From Prochlorococcus sp. AG-449-J16 (GTDB lineage: Bacteria > Cyanobacteriota > Cyanobacteriia > PCC-6307 > Cyanobiaceae): DNA of 50,326 nt. Location of the stretch: positions 1 to 50,326 of the forward strand of contig QCQK01000008.1 of the NCBI GenBank assembly GCA_003209565.1, read 5' to 3'. Each line of letters begins with the position of its first letter. The stretch's first letter is position 1. Both the position numbers and the translations under genes were made by a program. This document shows, in pieces, positions 39,129-46,234 of this stretch. Below the pieces are notes generated by a model. That model ran no database searches, was not told the origin of the DNA, and saw only the letters and a program-made list of their open reading frames with translations.

Positions 39129-39441
39129 TTTTTCAAGAATTACCTACCAGTTAAATAATTTATTTTTTGGTTTTCTAAGTGATACTTGGAGGACAAAATC
39201 GATAGGTCTAATTTCTGTTTTGACAGGTTATTTTTTGTTCGCAAATTTTCTTACAAAATTTATATCTGAAGGTAAAAATGAATTGATTATGGTCCCAATA
39301 ATTATTGTATTTATTGAAATTATTATAAGAATTAAACCTTCCTCTAACTCAAAATTTTATTATATGTGGACCATAGTTGATAAATTAAGAATAGGTGCAA
39401 TTTATGCCATCATACTTGAGGCATTTAAATTAGGGTCTTAA
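39115..39441 (+). CDS. ycf20: Ycf20 family protein (DUF565)
   Basis: This 108-residue protein matches Ycf20: TWRTKSIGLISVLTGYFLFANFL near residue 23, a second hydrophobic stretch at about 56-70, and the diagnostic end LRIGAIYAIILEAFKLGS. There are about three hydrophobic segments. A Chlamydomonas ycf20-like gene affects non-photochemical quenching; the cyanobacterial function is not defined. It overlaps the HAD gene by 14 bases, so they are one unit. Confidence 0.85.
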   Translation: MQKTNFSRITYQLNNLFFGFLSDTWRTKSIGLISVLTGYFLFANFLTKFISEGKNELIMVPIIIVFIEIIIRIKPSSNSKFYYMWTIVDKLRIGAIYAIILEAFKLGS

Positions 39442-39444
39442 GAG

Positions 39445-39615
39445 CTATTCTTCTTCTTCTTCTTCAATAGGATAAACAAATCCTTGGGCTTTTCCAGTTA
39501 AAACTGATTTACCTAAAGATATAGCTTTTTGAGCTGCTATTGCTGCTTTCCCTTTCCATACAGCGTGCCTTTGGTTCCTTTTGCTCTTTGATTTTTTCTT
39601 CTTTGGTACAGCCAT
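39445..39615 (-). CDS. rpmF: 50S ribosomal protein L32
   Basis: A 56-residue basic protein starting [20 protein letters not shown] is the unmistakable L32 (bL32) N-terminus. It ends in a run of six glutamates, an acidic tail seen in marine picocyanobacteria. It has no zinc-binding cysteines, so this is the cysteine-free form. The gene converges with ycf20 at a 3-base gap and is divergent from the FtsH-like gene. It was too short to appear in long-ORF searches. Confidence 0.95.
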   Translation of the reverse strand: MAVPKKKKSKSKRNQRHAVWKGKAAIAAQKAISLGKSVLTGKAQGFVYPIEEEEEE

Positions 39616-39746
39616 TCTGTTTCTTTATTTCCTTATATTAATATAACCCTTAACTGGTTATCTCCAAAACTTTTGAGTATATTTTGTTTAAATACGTCAA
39701 TTTTTTAAATAAGCATATATGCTTTATTAATCACTTATAAAGATTA

Positions 39747-41501
39747 GTGTTTAGATCAAAATTCTCATATTCAAATTCTAAATCAAGTTATTCGGATCTT
39801 TTAGAAGATATAGAGACGGGAAAAATAGAATCAATATTTTTCTATCCGAGACAGAGAGAAATTGATGTTTTGTATAAAAATGGAGATAAATTTAAAATAC
39901 CTATCCTTTACAACGATCAATTAATCCTTGAAAAGGCTACTGAAAATAAAGTGGATCTCACTATAAATAATAGTAGAAAAGAAGCTTCAGCTGCTAATTC
40001 GTTCGCTTCAATAAGTCTTTTCCTGATTTTTATATTAGCTGTAGTTTTAATCTTGAGGAGTACCTCAAAATTGGCATCCAGAGCCTTTGGTTTTACTAAA
40101 AATCAAGCTAAATTTGTAACTATTGATGATGTAGAAACGAGATTCGATGATGTAGCTGGTGTTCCTGAAGCAGCTGAAGAATTAAAAGAGGTAATAACCT
40201 TTTTGAAAGAACCAAAGAAATTGGAAAATCTTGGAGCAAAAGTTCCTAAGGGAGTTCTTTTAATTGGTCCACCAGGAACAGGCAAAACATTATTGGCTAA
40301 AGCAATTGCCGGTGAATCTGGAGTTCCTTTTCTCTCAATATCGGCATCAGAGTTTGTAGAACTTTTTGTTGGTGTTGGTGCAAGCCGGGTGAGGGATCTA
40401 TTCTCTAAGGCGAAGGAAAAATCTCCTTGTATTATATTTATCGATGAAATTGATTCTATTGGTAGGCAAAGGGGTTCTGGGATCGGAGGTGGAAATGATG
40501 AAAGAGAACAAACCCTTAACCAGCTGCTAACTGAATTAGATGGATTTGCTGATAATTCAGGGATTATTGTTTTAGCAGCAACAAATAGACCAGATATTTT
40601 GGATGCAGCATTATTAAGACCAGGAAGATTTGATAGAAAAATTGAAGTAATGCTTCCTGATTTAGATGGAAGAAAAAAAATTCTTTCAGTTCACTCACTT
40701 TCAAAACCACTTTCAAGCGAAGTTGACTTAGGATATTGGGCTTCTAGAACAGTTGGATTTTCAGGGGCAGATCTTGCAAATTTGATGAACGAGAGTGCTA
40801 TTCACTGTGCACGAGATGAATCTAAATTAATCAGTGATCTTCATATAGAAAATGCTCTTGATAAGATTACCATTGGCCTGAGAAGTTCATTAATAACTTC
40901 TCCAAATATGAAGAAAATTATCGCTTATAACGAAGTAGGCAGAGCTATTGTTTCTGCTGTGAGAAATGGAATTGAATCAGTAGATAAGATTACAATTCTA
41001 CCTAGATCTGGATCTATAGGAGGATATACAAAAATATGCCCTGACGAAGATGTAATTTCTAGTGGATTGATTTCAAAAAGATTATTATTTTCAAAAATTG
41101 AAATTGCTCTAGCTGGAAGAGCAGCAGAAACGATAGTTTTTGGTGAAAGTGAAATTACACAATGCTCCTTAAATGATATCTCTTATGCGACAAATATTGT
41201 AAGGGAAATGGTTACCAAATATGGATTTTCAATTATTGGTCCTATTTCAATGGATTCAGATAATAATGAAATGTATTTAGGAGATGGATTATTTAGAAGA
41301 AAGCCTCTCATAGCAGAAAATACTAGTTCTAGAATAGATAATGAAATTATAAATATTTCTAAAATTTCATTAAATAATTCAATAAAAATATTGAAAAAAA
41401 ATAGAGCCTTACTTGATAAATTAGTTGATATACTTTTAAATCAAGAAACTATAGATAAAAAAGTTTTTAAATTAATAACTTCTAAATTGTTGAAAGTTTG
41501 A
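39747..41501 (+). CDS. FtsH-like AAA protein with destroyed protease site
   Basis: This 584-residue FtsH relative has an intact AAA ATPase: Walker A GPPGTGKT (174-181), Walker B IIFIDEID (229-236), and LLRPGRFDR as the second region of homology. The zinc-protease motif HExxH is changed to NEVGR (N395-E396-V397-G398-R399), so both zinc histidines are lost; the third ligand Asp (D477 in LNDISYAT) remains. It also lacks the first membrane helix. The N-terminal FtsH_ext-type domain (about 15-75) is followed by a single span (about 86-103). The start is GTG, with an in-frame stop nine bases before it, so no longer N-terminus is possible. It resembles plant FtsHi subunits: an ATPase/unfoldase or structural partner of active FtsH. 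Confidence 0.9.
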   Translation: MFRSKFSYSNSKSSYSDLLEDIETGKIESIFFYPRQREIDVLYKNGDKFKIPILYNDQLILEKATENKVDLTINNSRKEASAANSFASISLFLIFILAVVLILRSTSKLASRAFGFTKNQAKFVTIDDVETRFDDVAGVPEAAEELKEVITFLKEPKKLENLGAKVPKGVLLIGPPGTGKTLLAKAIAGESGVPFLSISASEFVELFVGVGASRVRDLFSKAKEKSPCIIFIDEIDSIGRQRGSGIGGGNDEREQTLNQLLTELDGFADNSGIIVLAATNRPDILDAALLRPGRFDRKIEVMLPDLDGRKKILSVHSLSKPLSSEVDLGYWASRTVGFSGADLANLMNESAIHCARDESKLISDLHIENALDKITIGLRSSLITSPNMKKIIAYNEVGRAIVSAVRNGIESVDKITILPRSGSIGGYTKICPDEDVISSGLISKRLLFSKIEIALAGRAAETIVFGESEITQCSLNDISYATNIVREMVTKYGFSIIGPISMDSDNNEMYLGDGLFRRKPLIAENTSSRIDNEIINISKISLNNSIKILKKNRALLDKLVDILLNQETIDKKVFKLITSKLLKV

Positions 41502-41534
41502 TTTAATTGCTTTAAATTAAAAAAAAATATTTTC

Positions 41535-42287
41535 TTGATAATTAAAAACAATACAACGAATTTATTTGTTACACTTTCATTCTTACTTATTCTTCCATTT
41601 GTGCAAAAACAATGGTTTAATTTGTATTCATTCAATATTAATAATATTTCCTTTTATTCATTTCTTTACTATTTGAGCGGTGCAATATGTCCATCTTTAG
41701 TGTGTTTAAACTCTTTAAAAAATTATACATTCTATAATTTTAATAAGAATAAAATCCATAGTAAAAAAATAATTAAAGGAAAAAAATTATTATTCTTAGT
41801 AGCAATAAATTTAATATTTCTCTCTTACTTTATAACTGATTATTTATATATAAATTTTAATCTTATATTTAATTTATTTTTTGAAGGAATTAATGTACCT
41901 AAACATAATCTTCTACAGTTAAGTTTTTTCATATTTTTGATATCAATTTGTTTAATTTTTAAGAAATCTAGGTTTCTGTTAAAAAAAATAATATTGGTAA
42001 ACTTTATTTTGATTTCTCTCTATCTTTGGCATCTTCAAATTAATAATATTAGTGTTGATGATCAGTTCCATATTTATAGATATTTTGGATTAAATGACTT
42101 AAATTTAATTAATCTTTTTATCTTAGTCTTCATAGAAATTTCTTTTTATACGTGGTCCTTCATGTCATATAAAACTAATTTAAGCGATTGGATAGTGCCC
42201 AAACCCCAAAAAGGGGATATAATCCCCATTTTGAATATATTTATTTTTTATTTTTTTATAATTATTTATTACTTAATACTTACTTAA
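41535..42287 (+). CDS. Multi-span membrane protein, unknown
   Basis: This 250-residue very hydrophobic protein has about six to seven predicted spans, rich in Ile, Asn and Phe. The segment SDWIVPKPQKGDIIPIL near residues 216-232 is the most conserved-looking part, an LSDWxVPxPQxxD motif that probably faces the cytoplasm. The start is TTG, 34 bases after the FtsH-like gene, in the same direction, so the membrane protein and the pseudo-protease may be co-expressed. No transporter family is recognised. Confidence 0.6.
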   Translation: MIIKNNTTNLFVTLSFLLILPFVQKQWFNLYSFNINNISFYSFLYYLSGAICPSLVCLNSLKNYTFYNFNKNKIHSKKIIKGKKLLFLVAINLIFLSYFITDYLYINFNLIFNLFFEGINVPKHNLLQLSFFIFLISICLIFKKSRFLLKKIILVNFILISLYLWHLQINNISVDDQFHIYRYFGLNDLNLINLFILVFIEISFYTWSFMSYKTNLSDWIVPKPQKGDIIPILNIFIFYFFIIIYYLILT

Positions 42288-42302
42288 ATGTTTCAAATCC
42301 TT

Positions 42303-42887
42303 TTATAGCGCAGAAAAATATTCCTTACTACCTTTGGGATCCTCTAACATTGTTTTCTCCCCAGGGGTCCAGTTTGCTGGACATACTTCATCTGGGTTTG
42401 CCGCAACGTATTGATAACCTTGGAGAATCCTTAGTGTTTCATCAACATTTCTACCTACAGGAGCTTTGTTAACAGTCGTATGCATAACTACTCCTTCGGG
42501 ATTGATAAGAAATAAACCTCTATCGGCCTCTCCATCATCATTAAGGACATTGTACGCTTGGCAAATTTCTCTTTTTAAGTCAGAAACTAAAGGATAGTTA
42601 ATATCTCCAATTCCACCTTCATTCCTTGGGGTTTGTATCCAAGCCAAATGACAGTGTTTGCTATCAACTGATACACCAAGTATTTCCGTATTAAGTGATG
42701 AAAAATCTTGGTATCTATCACTAAATGCAGTGATTTCAGTAGGACATACAAATGTAAAATCTAGTGGGTAAAAAAATAAAACAACCCATTTACCTCTTAG
42801 ACCTGAAAGTGTAATCTCCTTAAACTCTTGATCATATACTGCTGTAGCACTAAAGTCTGGTGCTTCTTGGCCAACTCTTAAGCTCAT
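42303..42887 (-). CDS. 2-Cys peroxiredoxin
   Basis: This 194-residue typical 2-Cys peroxiredoxin (AhpC/Prx1 type) reduces hydrogen and organic peroxides using thioredoxin. The peroxidatic cysteine is C48 in [13 protein letters not shown] and the resolving cysteine is C169 in DEVCPANW. The GGIG loop (near residues 94-97) and the C-terminal YF (SKEYFSAL) are the signs of a peroxide-sensitive eukaryote-like enzyme. It converges with the membrane protein gene at 42287, at a 15-base gap. Confidence 0.96.
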   Translation of the reverse strand: MSLRVGQEAPDFSATAVYDQEFKEITLSGLRGKWVVLFFYPLDFTFVCPTEITAFSDRYQDFSSLNTEILGVSVDSKHCHLAWIQTPRNEGGIGDINYPLVSDLKREICQAYNVLNDDGEADRGLFLINPEGVVMHTTVNKAPVGRNVDETLRILQGYQYVAANPDEVCPANWTPGEKTMLEDPKGSKEYFSAL

Positions 42888-42986
42888 GAATAAATTTGTC
42901 CTTATTTGTATTATGTATGGTCTGAATGACCGTAACTAGTATTATAATTTTATAAATAATGAATTAGCAAGTTTTTTTTTAATTCA

Positions 42987-43112
42987 ATGAAATGGCATTA
43001 TTCCTTTACTAGAAAATTCACAATTTTGAATCATAATAAACTTTTAAAAAATCTCAAAAAGGAGTTAATTAAATATCCTATTAACAGGATTGACAATAAA
43101 AATTCGAATTGA
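42987..43112 (+). CDS. Possible very small basic protein (41 aa)
   Basis: A 41-residue frame starts MKWHYSFTRKFTILN and is rich in Lys, Asn and Ile. It lies in a 303-base stretch with no other gene and has no clear ribosome-binding site. No family is recognised, and in DNA this AT-rich a frame of this size occurs by chance. Apart from it I see only AT-rich sequence between 42888 and 43190. Confidence 0.3.
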   Translation: MKWHYSFTRKFTILNHNKLLKNLKKELIKYPINRIDNKNSN

Positions 43113-43190
43113 AAGAAATTTTATTTAATTTAAGATTCATTTAAATTCAACTCCCTATAATTAGAATTAATCTTTTTAATATTTTTAATA

Positions 43191-43349
43191 ATGGCTAAAT
43201 ATATTGAAAGACTAAAGGATAAAGTTAAAATAAAAAAATTTGATTCTAATCAGCCAATTGGAGCTTGGATTTTCGTTATAATATTGAACATAGTTGGATT
43301 TGCAGGATATTTTTACTTAAAAGTAAATCATATACAACTAGGTAGTTAA
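43191..43349 (+). CDS. Small single-TM protein (52 aa)
   Basis: A 52-residue frame starts MAKYIERLKDKVKIKKFDSN (basic amphipathic) and continues with a clear membrane helix (about residues 24-44, GAWIFVIILNIVGFAGYFYL). It has none of the conserved residues of high-light-inducible proteins. The size and design suit a thylakoid or plasma-membrane accessory protein, but the family is not known to me. It begins a cluster of six small genes ending at 44953. Confidence 0.6.
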   Translation: MAKYIERLKDKVKIKKFDSNQPIGAWIFVIILNIVGFAGYFYLKVNHIQLGS

Positions 43350-43353
43350 TAAA

Positions 43354-43575
43354 TTATCTTATTTCCTTTTTAATTGAGCGACAAAAATTTTTTAGTCTTT
43401 CATTTCTCGTTAAGTCAGGTAAAGTCCAAATTGATTCCGTCTCAGGTAATGGATCTTTGCTCCATTCTTTGAATTCTTCCATTATCGAAGCGTTATTTAA
43501 TTTTGATGTATACTTTTTTCGTTTTTTTAAATATATTCTTATCACAGTAAGATTTTCCTTAATATATTCCCTCAT
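43354..43575 (-). CDS. Small soluble protein, unknown (73 aa)
   Basis: This 73-residue protein has a basic N-terminal helix with many Lys/Arg, then EEFKEWSKDPLPETESIWTLPDLTRNERLKNFCRSIKK. The two tryptophans and the proline-rich middle make it look like a real folded or partner-binding protein rather than chance coding. No family is recognised. It overlaps a short frame on the other strand (43457-43642), which is less protein-like and not reported. Confidence 0.5.
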   Translation of the reverse strand: MREYIKENLTVIRIYLKKRKKYTSKLNNASIMEEFKEWSKDPLPETESIWTLPDLTRNERLKNFCRSIKKEIR

Positions 43576-43638
43576 AATAATGCTTACTCTTATATTAATT
43601 TATCATCTAGCAAGTTCTGCTTTAAAGAATAAGATTAA

Positions 43639-43809
43639 TTAGACATTTTGAACTGCTTGAAAAAGCCCAAACGAATAACCCCCTATTAGAATCCAGCCAA
43701 GTACACTTGAAATTATTGTAGATCTTCTATTGTGTCTCCTTAAAGCTGATTCAATCATTTCATTAACTTCATCTCTATTAAGGTATTCTTTCTTGGAGTT
43801 TTGTTTCAT
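43639..43809 (-). CDS. Small membrane-anchored protein (56 aa)
   Basis: A 56-residue frame starts MKQNSKKEYLNRDEVNEMIESALRRHNRRS, polar and strongly charged, then one membrane helix (residues about 31-50, GWILIGGYSFGLF). The charged N-terminal helix and single C-terminal span suggest a tail-anchored protein. It stands 63 bases upstream of the 43575 gene in the same direction. No function is known. Confidence 0.6.
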   Translation of the reverse strand: MKQNSKKEYLNRDEVNEMIESALRRHNRRSTIISSVLGWILIGGYSFGLFQAVQNV

Positions 43810-44008
43810 TTTTTTCCTTTTACAATAAACGAATTTATAAGAAAGTGAGCTAAAGATTTTTACTTATCAGTAAGAGTTTTATTTTTTAGGATTTTTTTAA
43901 ATATTAATTATATTTATCAATAAATATATTGTGCAATTTTAAAAGAAAATTTTAAATTATAAGATAAGGTATAGGAATTGAAGAATAATAGGTTTTTTTA
44001 TCCAAACA

Positions 44009-44188
44009 ATGAATATTAATGATAAATCTGTTTTAGATATGCTTAATAAACTTATTGCTATTAACAGGCTAAATAAAACTCAAATTCTTCAAATGGTTCA
44101 TTTAGTTTCAATATCAAATGATTTCAATGATTTAAAGGATAATTTGAAATGGGAAAGTTCTAAATCATTTCATCAAAATATTCAATAA
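44009..44188 (+). CDS. Small helical protein, unknown (59 aa)
   Basis: A 59-residue frame, MNINDKSVLDMLNKLIAINRLNKTQIL and onward, shows regular hydrophobic spacing (helical), with no membrane span. It lies in a 470-base stretch that would otherwise be empty. The composition is typical of the small proteins of Prochlorococcus variable regions. No family is recognised. Confidence 0.45.
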   Translation: MNINDKSVLDMLNKLIAINRLNKTQILQMVHLVSISNDFNDLKDNLKWESSKSFHQNIQ

Positions 44189-44282
44189 TTAAACTCGTTG
44201 TTTATTTATGAATTTTCTAAATTTACATAAAAGATAAATAATAGTTTAATTAATTAAGAGTTTTAATAGTAATTTATATAAG

Positions 44283-44459
44283 CTATTCAAATAAATTTTT
44301 GATAATAATTTTCTTATAAGAAACTTGTTCTTGATTACTATATATAAATGCTGTTTTCTTATCCTTGCTAAATGATTTAATTAGTATTGTAGAAGTGATT
44401 ATTATTATTAGTATGATTAGTAAGTCTCCAACAGTAATCCCTCTCTCCTTAAGATTCAT
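44283..44459 (-). CDS. Small protein with prepilin-like N-terminus (58 aa)
   Basis: From the internal ATG at 44459 the protein reads MNLKERGITVGDLLIILIII, a short basic leader, then a hydrophobic helix. This is similar to a type IV prepilin cleavage region, with Gly before the helix and an acidic residue (Asp) at mature position 5 where prepilins have Glu. After the helix (about residues 8-28) comes a Lys-rich 30-residue tail, too short for a pilin head. An upstream ATG (44525) would add 22 residues of ordinary sequence and is less likely. It could equally be a plain single-span protein. Confidence 0.55.
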   Translation of the reverse strand: MNLKERGITVGDLLIILIIIITSTILIKSFSKDKKTAFIYSNQEQVSYKKIIIKNLFE

Positions 44460-44624
44460 AATAAAAAAACTTATATTTTGTTTAAATATAGCCTTTTTTA
44501 TTTGATAAACTAATATTTTTAACAAACGTGCTAAAAATATATATTAAGGAAATATAAAAAGAATATAAAAATATTGAGACTATAACCTTTTGAGTCATAT
44601 AAAAAAAATAGATTAATTACATAT

Positions 44625-44804
44625 ATGGAAGTCAAAAAAAAAACTAGTAGTTCTAACACTCTTGATTTTTTCTCAAAAGAAATGATTATCACAAAAAAAT
44701 CACTAAATGAAAATCAACTCAAACTTGCTTATCAAAAACGTTTAATCTCAGATTTAGATTATAAGCATAAGGAATGGTCTAAATCTATTAACAGTAAATT
44801 TTAA
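44625..44804 (+). CDS. Small soluble protein, unknown (59 aa)
   Basis: A 59-residue basic frame, MEVKKKTSSSNTLDFFSKEM, then LKLAYQKRLISDLDYKHKEWSKS. It has no membrane span and is mainly helical and charged. The ATG lies about 25 bases after a lone A-run. It overlaps the end of the convergent 44953 gene by 4 bases. No family is recognised. Confidence 0.45.
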   Translation: MEVKKKTSSSNTLDFFSKEMIITKKSLNENQLKLAYQKRLISDLDYKHKEWSKSINSKF

Positions 44805-44953
44805 AAGCTTTCGTTGATTATATTTAAAAGTTTATTTCTTTTATTTGTATTTTTCTCTTCCCAATGAAGTTTTACTTCATCATTAATGATAGGTTTTGCT
44901 TCATAAGCTAGATACCAAAGAATAAACCCGACAGGAAATATTAAAATATGCAT
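44801..44953 (-). CDS. Small membrane protein (50 aa), unknown
   Basis: A 50-residue frame starts MHILIFPVGFILWYLAYEAKP, a short N-terminal membrane helix, then a charged region KLHWEEKNTNKRNKLLN. The start codon lies in the ATGCAT palindrome. Its 3' end overlaps the convergent 44625 gene by 4 bases. It resembles the small anchored proteins nearby. No function is proposed. Confidence 0.5.
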   Translation of the reverse strand: MHILIFPVGFILWYLAYEAKPIINDEVKLHWEEKNTNKRNKLLNIINESF

Positions 44954-44988
44954 AACAAAATTAGTTGACTTAAATCAAATATAGTGCA

Positions 44989-45009
44989 ACACTTGTAATG
45001 TGCAAGTGT
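44989..45009. promoter_or_regulatory. Inverted repeat upstream of the RHH gene
   Basis: ACACTTG and CAAGTGT form a perfect 7-bp inverted repeat with a 7-base spacer, just upstream of the ribbon-helix-helix gene. It overlaps the first AGTGTGACACT palindrome. It could be an operator for the protein or an RNA hairpin in the 5' leader. Confidence 0.5.
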
Positions 45010-45015
45010 GACACT
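45005..45015. promoter_or_regulatory. AGTGTGACACT palindrome (upstream operator?)
   Basis: AGTGT-G-ACACT is a near-perfect palindrome with a one-base centre, 14 bases before the start codon of the RHH gene. The same palindrome occurs after the gene (45396-45406). Ribbon-helix-helix repressors usually bind short palindromes near their own promoter. Confidence 0.55.
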
Positions 45016-45028
45016 AATTTTTTTTATT

Positions 45029-45397
45029 ATGCCCTCTCAGAGGAAAAGAATTGGTTATTTACCAAGTGAAGAAGTTCATGAAATTATTGAAAAATTATGC
45101 ACAGCTAATGAATTTAGTCAGTCAAAAGTCACAGGTTTATTAGTCGAAGAAGCGTTGAGGTCTCGAGGTGTATTAAATGAATCTTTTGGTCAAAAAGAAG
45201 TTGATAACGGGAATTTAATCAATTTTGCTTTTGATCCAGATATATTCTCCGAAAAAAATAAAGTTCTCCTTAATGAGGAAGATTATGCAGTTAATAAAGA
45301 AGTATTATCTGATGATATAAAAATGATGCATGAATTTATTGAGTTTAAATATTTTAAGAGAGTAATGAAGCAAAATAACAATATTTTGAATAAATAG
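45029..45397 (+). CDS. Ribbon-helix-helix-like DNA-binding protein
   Basis: From the ATG at 45029 (the frame extends 21 bases upstream without a good start) the N-terminus reads MPSQRKRIGYLPSEEVHEIIEKLCTANEFSQSKVTGLLVEEALRSRG. This fits the CopG/ribbon-helix-helix pattern: a basic beta strand (RKRIGYLP), then helix A, a turn, and helix B. The remaining 70 residues are acidic and helical, probably a dimerisation or partner-binding part. No toxin gene is adjacent, so a solitary transcription regulator is inferred. The palindromes on both sides suggest self-regulation. Confidence 0.7.
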   Translation: MPSQRKRIGYLPSEEVHEIIEKLCTANEFSQSKVTGLLVEEALRSRGVLNESFGQKEVDNGNLINFAFDPDIFSEKNKVLLNEEDYAVNKEVLSDDIKMMHEFIEFKYFKRVMKQNNNILNK

Positions 45398-45406
45398 TGT
45401 CACACT
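45396..45406. promoter_or_regulatory. AGTGTCACACT palindrome (downstream copy)
   Basis: This is the same AGTGTNACACT palindrome as at 45005, overlapping the stop codon of the RHH gene. The two copies match over 13 bases in inverted orientation (45004-45016 and 45395-45407). Confidence 0.5.
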
Positions 45407-45529
45407 TTTTATATTTATATAAGATTGCTTTTTAAAGGAATTTAGAAATTAAGCAATAAAAAAATTTATTACTATTTCTAATCAAGTTCTTAAAGAGGGA
45501 TCCAAAACAAATTGAGTCCTTAAAAATTC

Positions 45530-45570
45530 AGCGGACTAAATCCTCGTGGAGATATGAACCTTAGCCCGCT
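45530..45570. other. Structured intergenic element, GC-rich hairpin
   Basis: AGCGGACTAA (45530-45539) can pair with TTAGCCCGCT (45561-45570), ten base pairs with one mismatch, around a region that contains a smaller TCC/GGA hairpin. The GC content is far above that of the surrounding gap (45408-45658), where no ORF is credible. Possible roles are a small RNA, an attenuator or a recombination site. It is not a tRNA and not a terminator, since no U-run follows directly. Confidence 0.4.
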
Positions 45571-45658
45571 ATAAAAAAATAGCAATAAAAAAAAATAAAT
45601 ACAATAAGTTTGTTAGTTTACTTTTGATTTAAAATTGGGATATAAAATCTAAATACAA

Positions 45659-45811
45659 ATGGCAGTAAGTGAATTAAATGAATACACGCAAGATCAAATA
45701 TGTGATCTTCTCGAAAATCTTCATCAAATTGAAAAACTTAAAAATAAAGATATAAGAATTTTGCTCGATAAGATAGTGAGAAAATATGGAGGAAAAGTAG
45801 TCAATAAATGA
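45659..45811 (+). CDS. Small helical protein, unknown (50 aa)
   Basis: A 50-residue frame, MAVSELNEYTQDQICDLLENLHQIEKLKNKDI, ends VRKYGGKVVNK. It is mostly helical and charged with one cysteine. Its stop overlaps the ATG of the secreted thioredoxin-like gene (ATGA), so the two are probably translated together. No family is recognised. Confidence 0.6.
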   Translation: MAVSELNEYTQDQICDLLENLHQIEKLKNKDIRILLDKIVRKYGGKVVNK

Positions 45812-46197
45812 AACGTTTATTAATATCACTATTAGCTTTTCTTACTTTACCAAATCTTGTTAATAGCTCTCATTTGTATAATCAAAAAAAGCTTGTAGTC
45901 ACCTCAGAAAGTACTAAGGAATCTATCGAGTTAGCAAAATACCTTAAAGATAATGGTGTAGTTAAATATTCAGCATATTGGTGTCCTAATTGCCTTAATC
46001 AAAGTGAACTATTTGGTAAGCAAGCTTATAGGGAACTTAATGTAGTTGAATGTGCAAGAGATGGCATAAATAGTCAAACTCAATTATGCATGGAAAAAAA
46101 AATTAAAGGGTTTCCGACATGGGAAATAAATGGAAAACTTATTTTAGGTGTACTGTCAATAAAAGAGTTATCAAAGCTTACAGGATTTAAGAATTAA
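45808..46197 (+). CDS. Secreted thioredoxin-like protein (VKOR-Trx domain type)
   Basis: This 129-residue protein has an N-terminal signal peptide (about residues 1-20) and a thioredoxin-fold domain with active-site CPNC in AYWCPNCLNQSELFG (near residue 59), then VVECARDGINSQTQLCMEKKIKGFPTWEINGK. This is the domain usually fused to vitamin K epoxide reductase (VKOR/LTO1) in cyanobacteria, here without the VKOR part. It carries extra cysteines around the ECARDG and QLC segments, as the fused domain does. It would act in periplasmic or lumenal disulfide formation. It is coupled to the 50-residue gene upstream. Confidence 0.85.
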   Translation: MKRLLISLLAFLTLPNLVNSSHLYNQKKLVVTSESTKESIELAKYLKDNGVVKYSAYWCPNCLNQSELFGKQAYRELNVVECARDGINSQTQLCMEKKIKGFPTWEINGKLILGVLSIKELSKLTGFKN

Positions 46198-46234
46198 GGA
46201 ACAAGTAAGAAGATTAATTGTTAGAAATTAAAGT

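Noticed and set aside
42204..42230. CCCC/GGGG repeats that could form a hairpin
   Set aside because: They lie inside the coding part of the membrane protein gene (KPQKGDIIPIL) and encode conserved-looking residues.
43090..43120. TTGACA at 43090 as a promoter for the 43191 gene
   Set aside because: No -10 element lies at 16-19 bases spacing, and the distance to the gene is about 95 bases.
43457..43642. A 61-codon hydrophobic frame on the plus strand
   Set aside because: It overlaps the more protein-like 73-residue frame on the minus strand, and its hydrophobicity is an effect of T-rich antisense DNA.
45396..45412. Palindrome followed by T-run as an intrinsic terminator of the RHH gene
   Set aside because: The AGTGT/ACACT arms have a one-base centre, which cannot form a stable hairpin loop, so an operator role is more likely.
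45530..45570. tRNA or two-piece tmRNA in the GC-rich element
   Set aside because: There is no acceptor stem, T-arm or tag frame, and the size does not fit.
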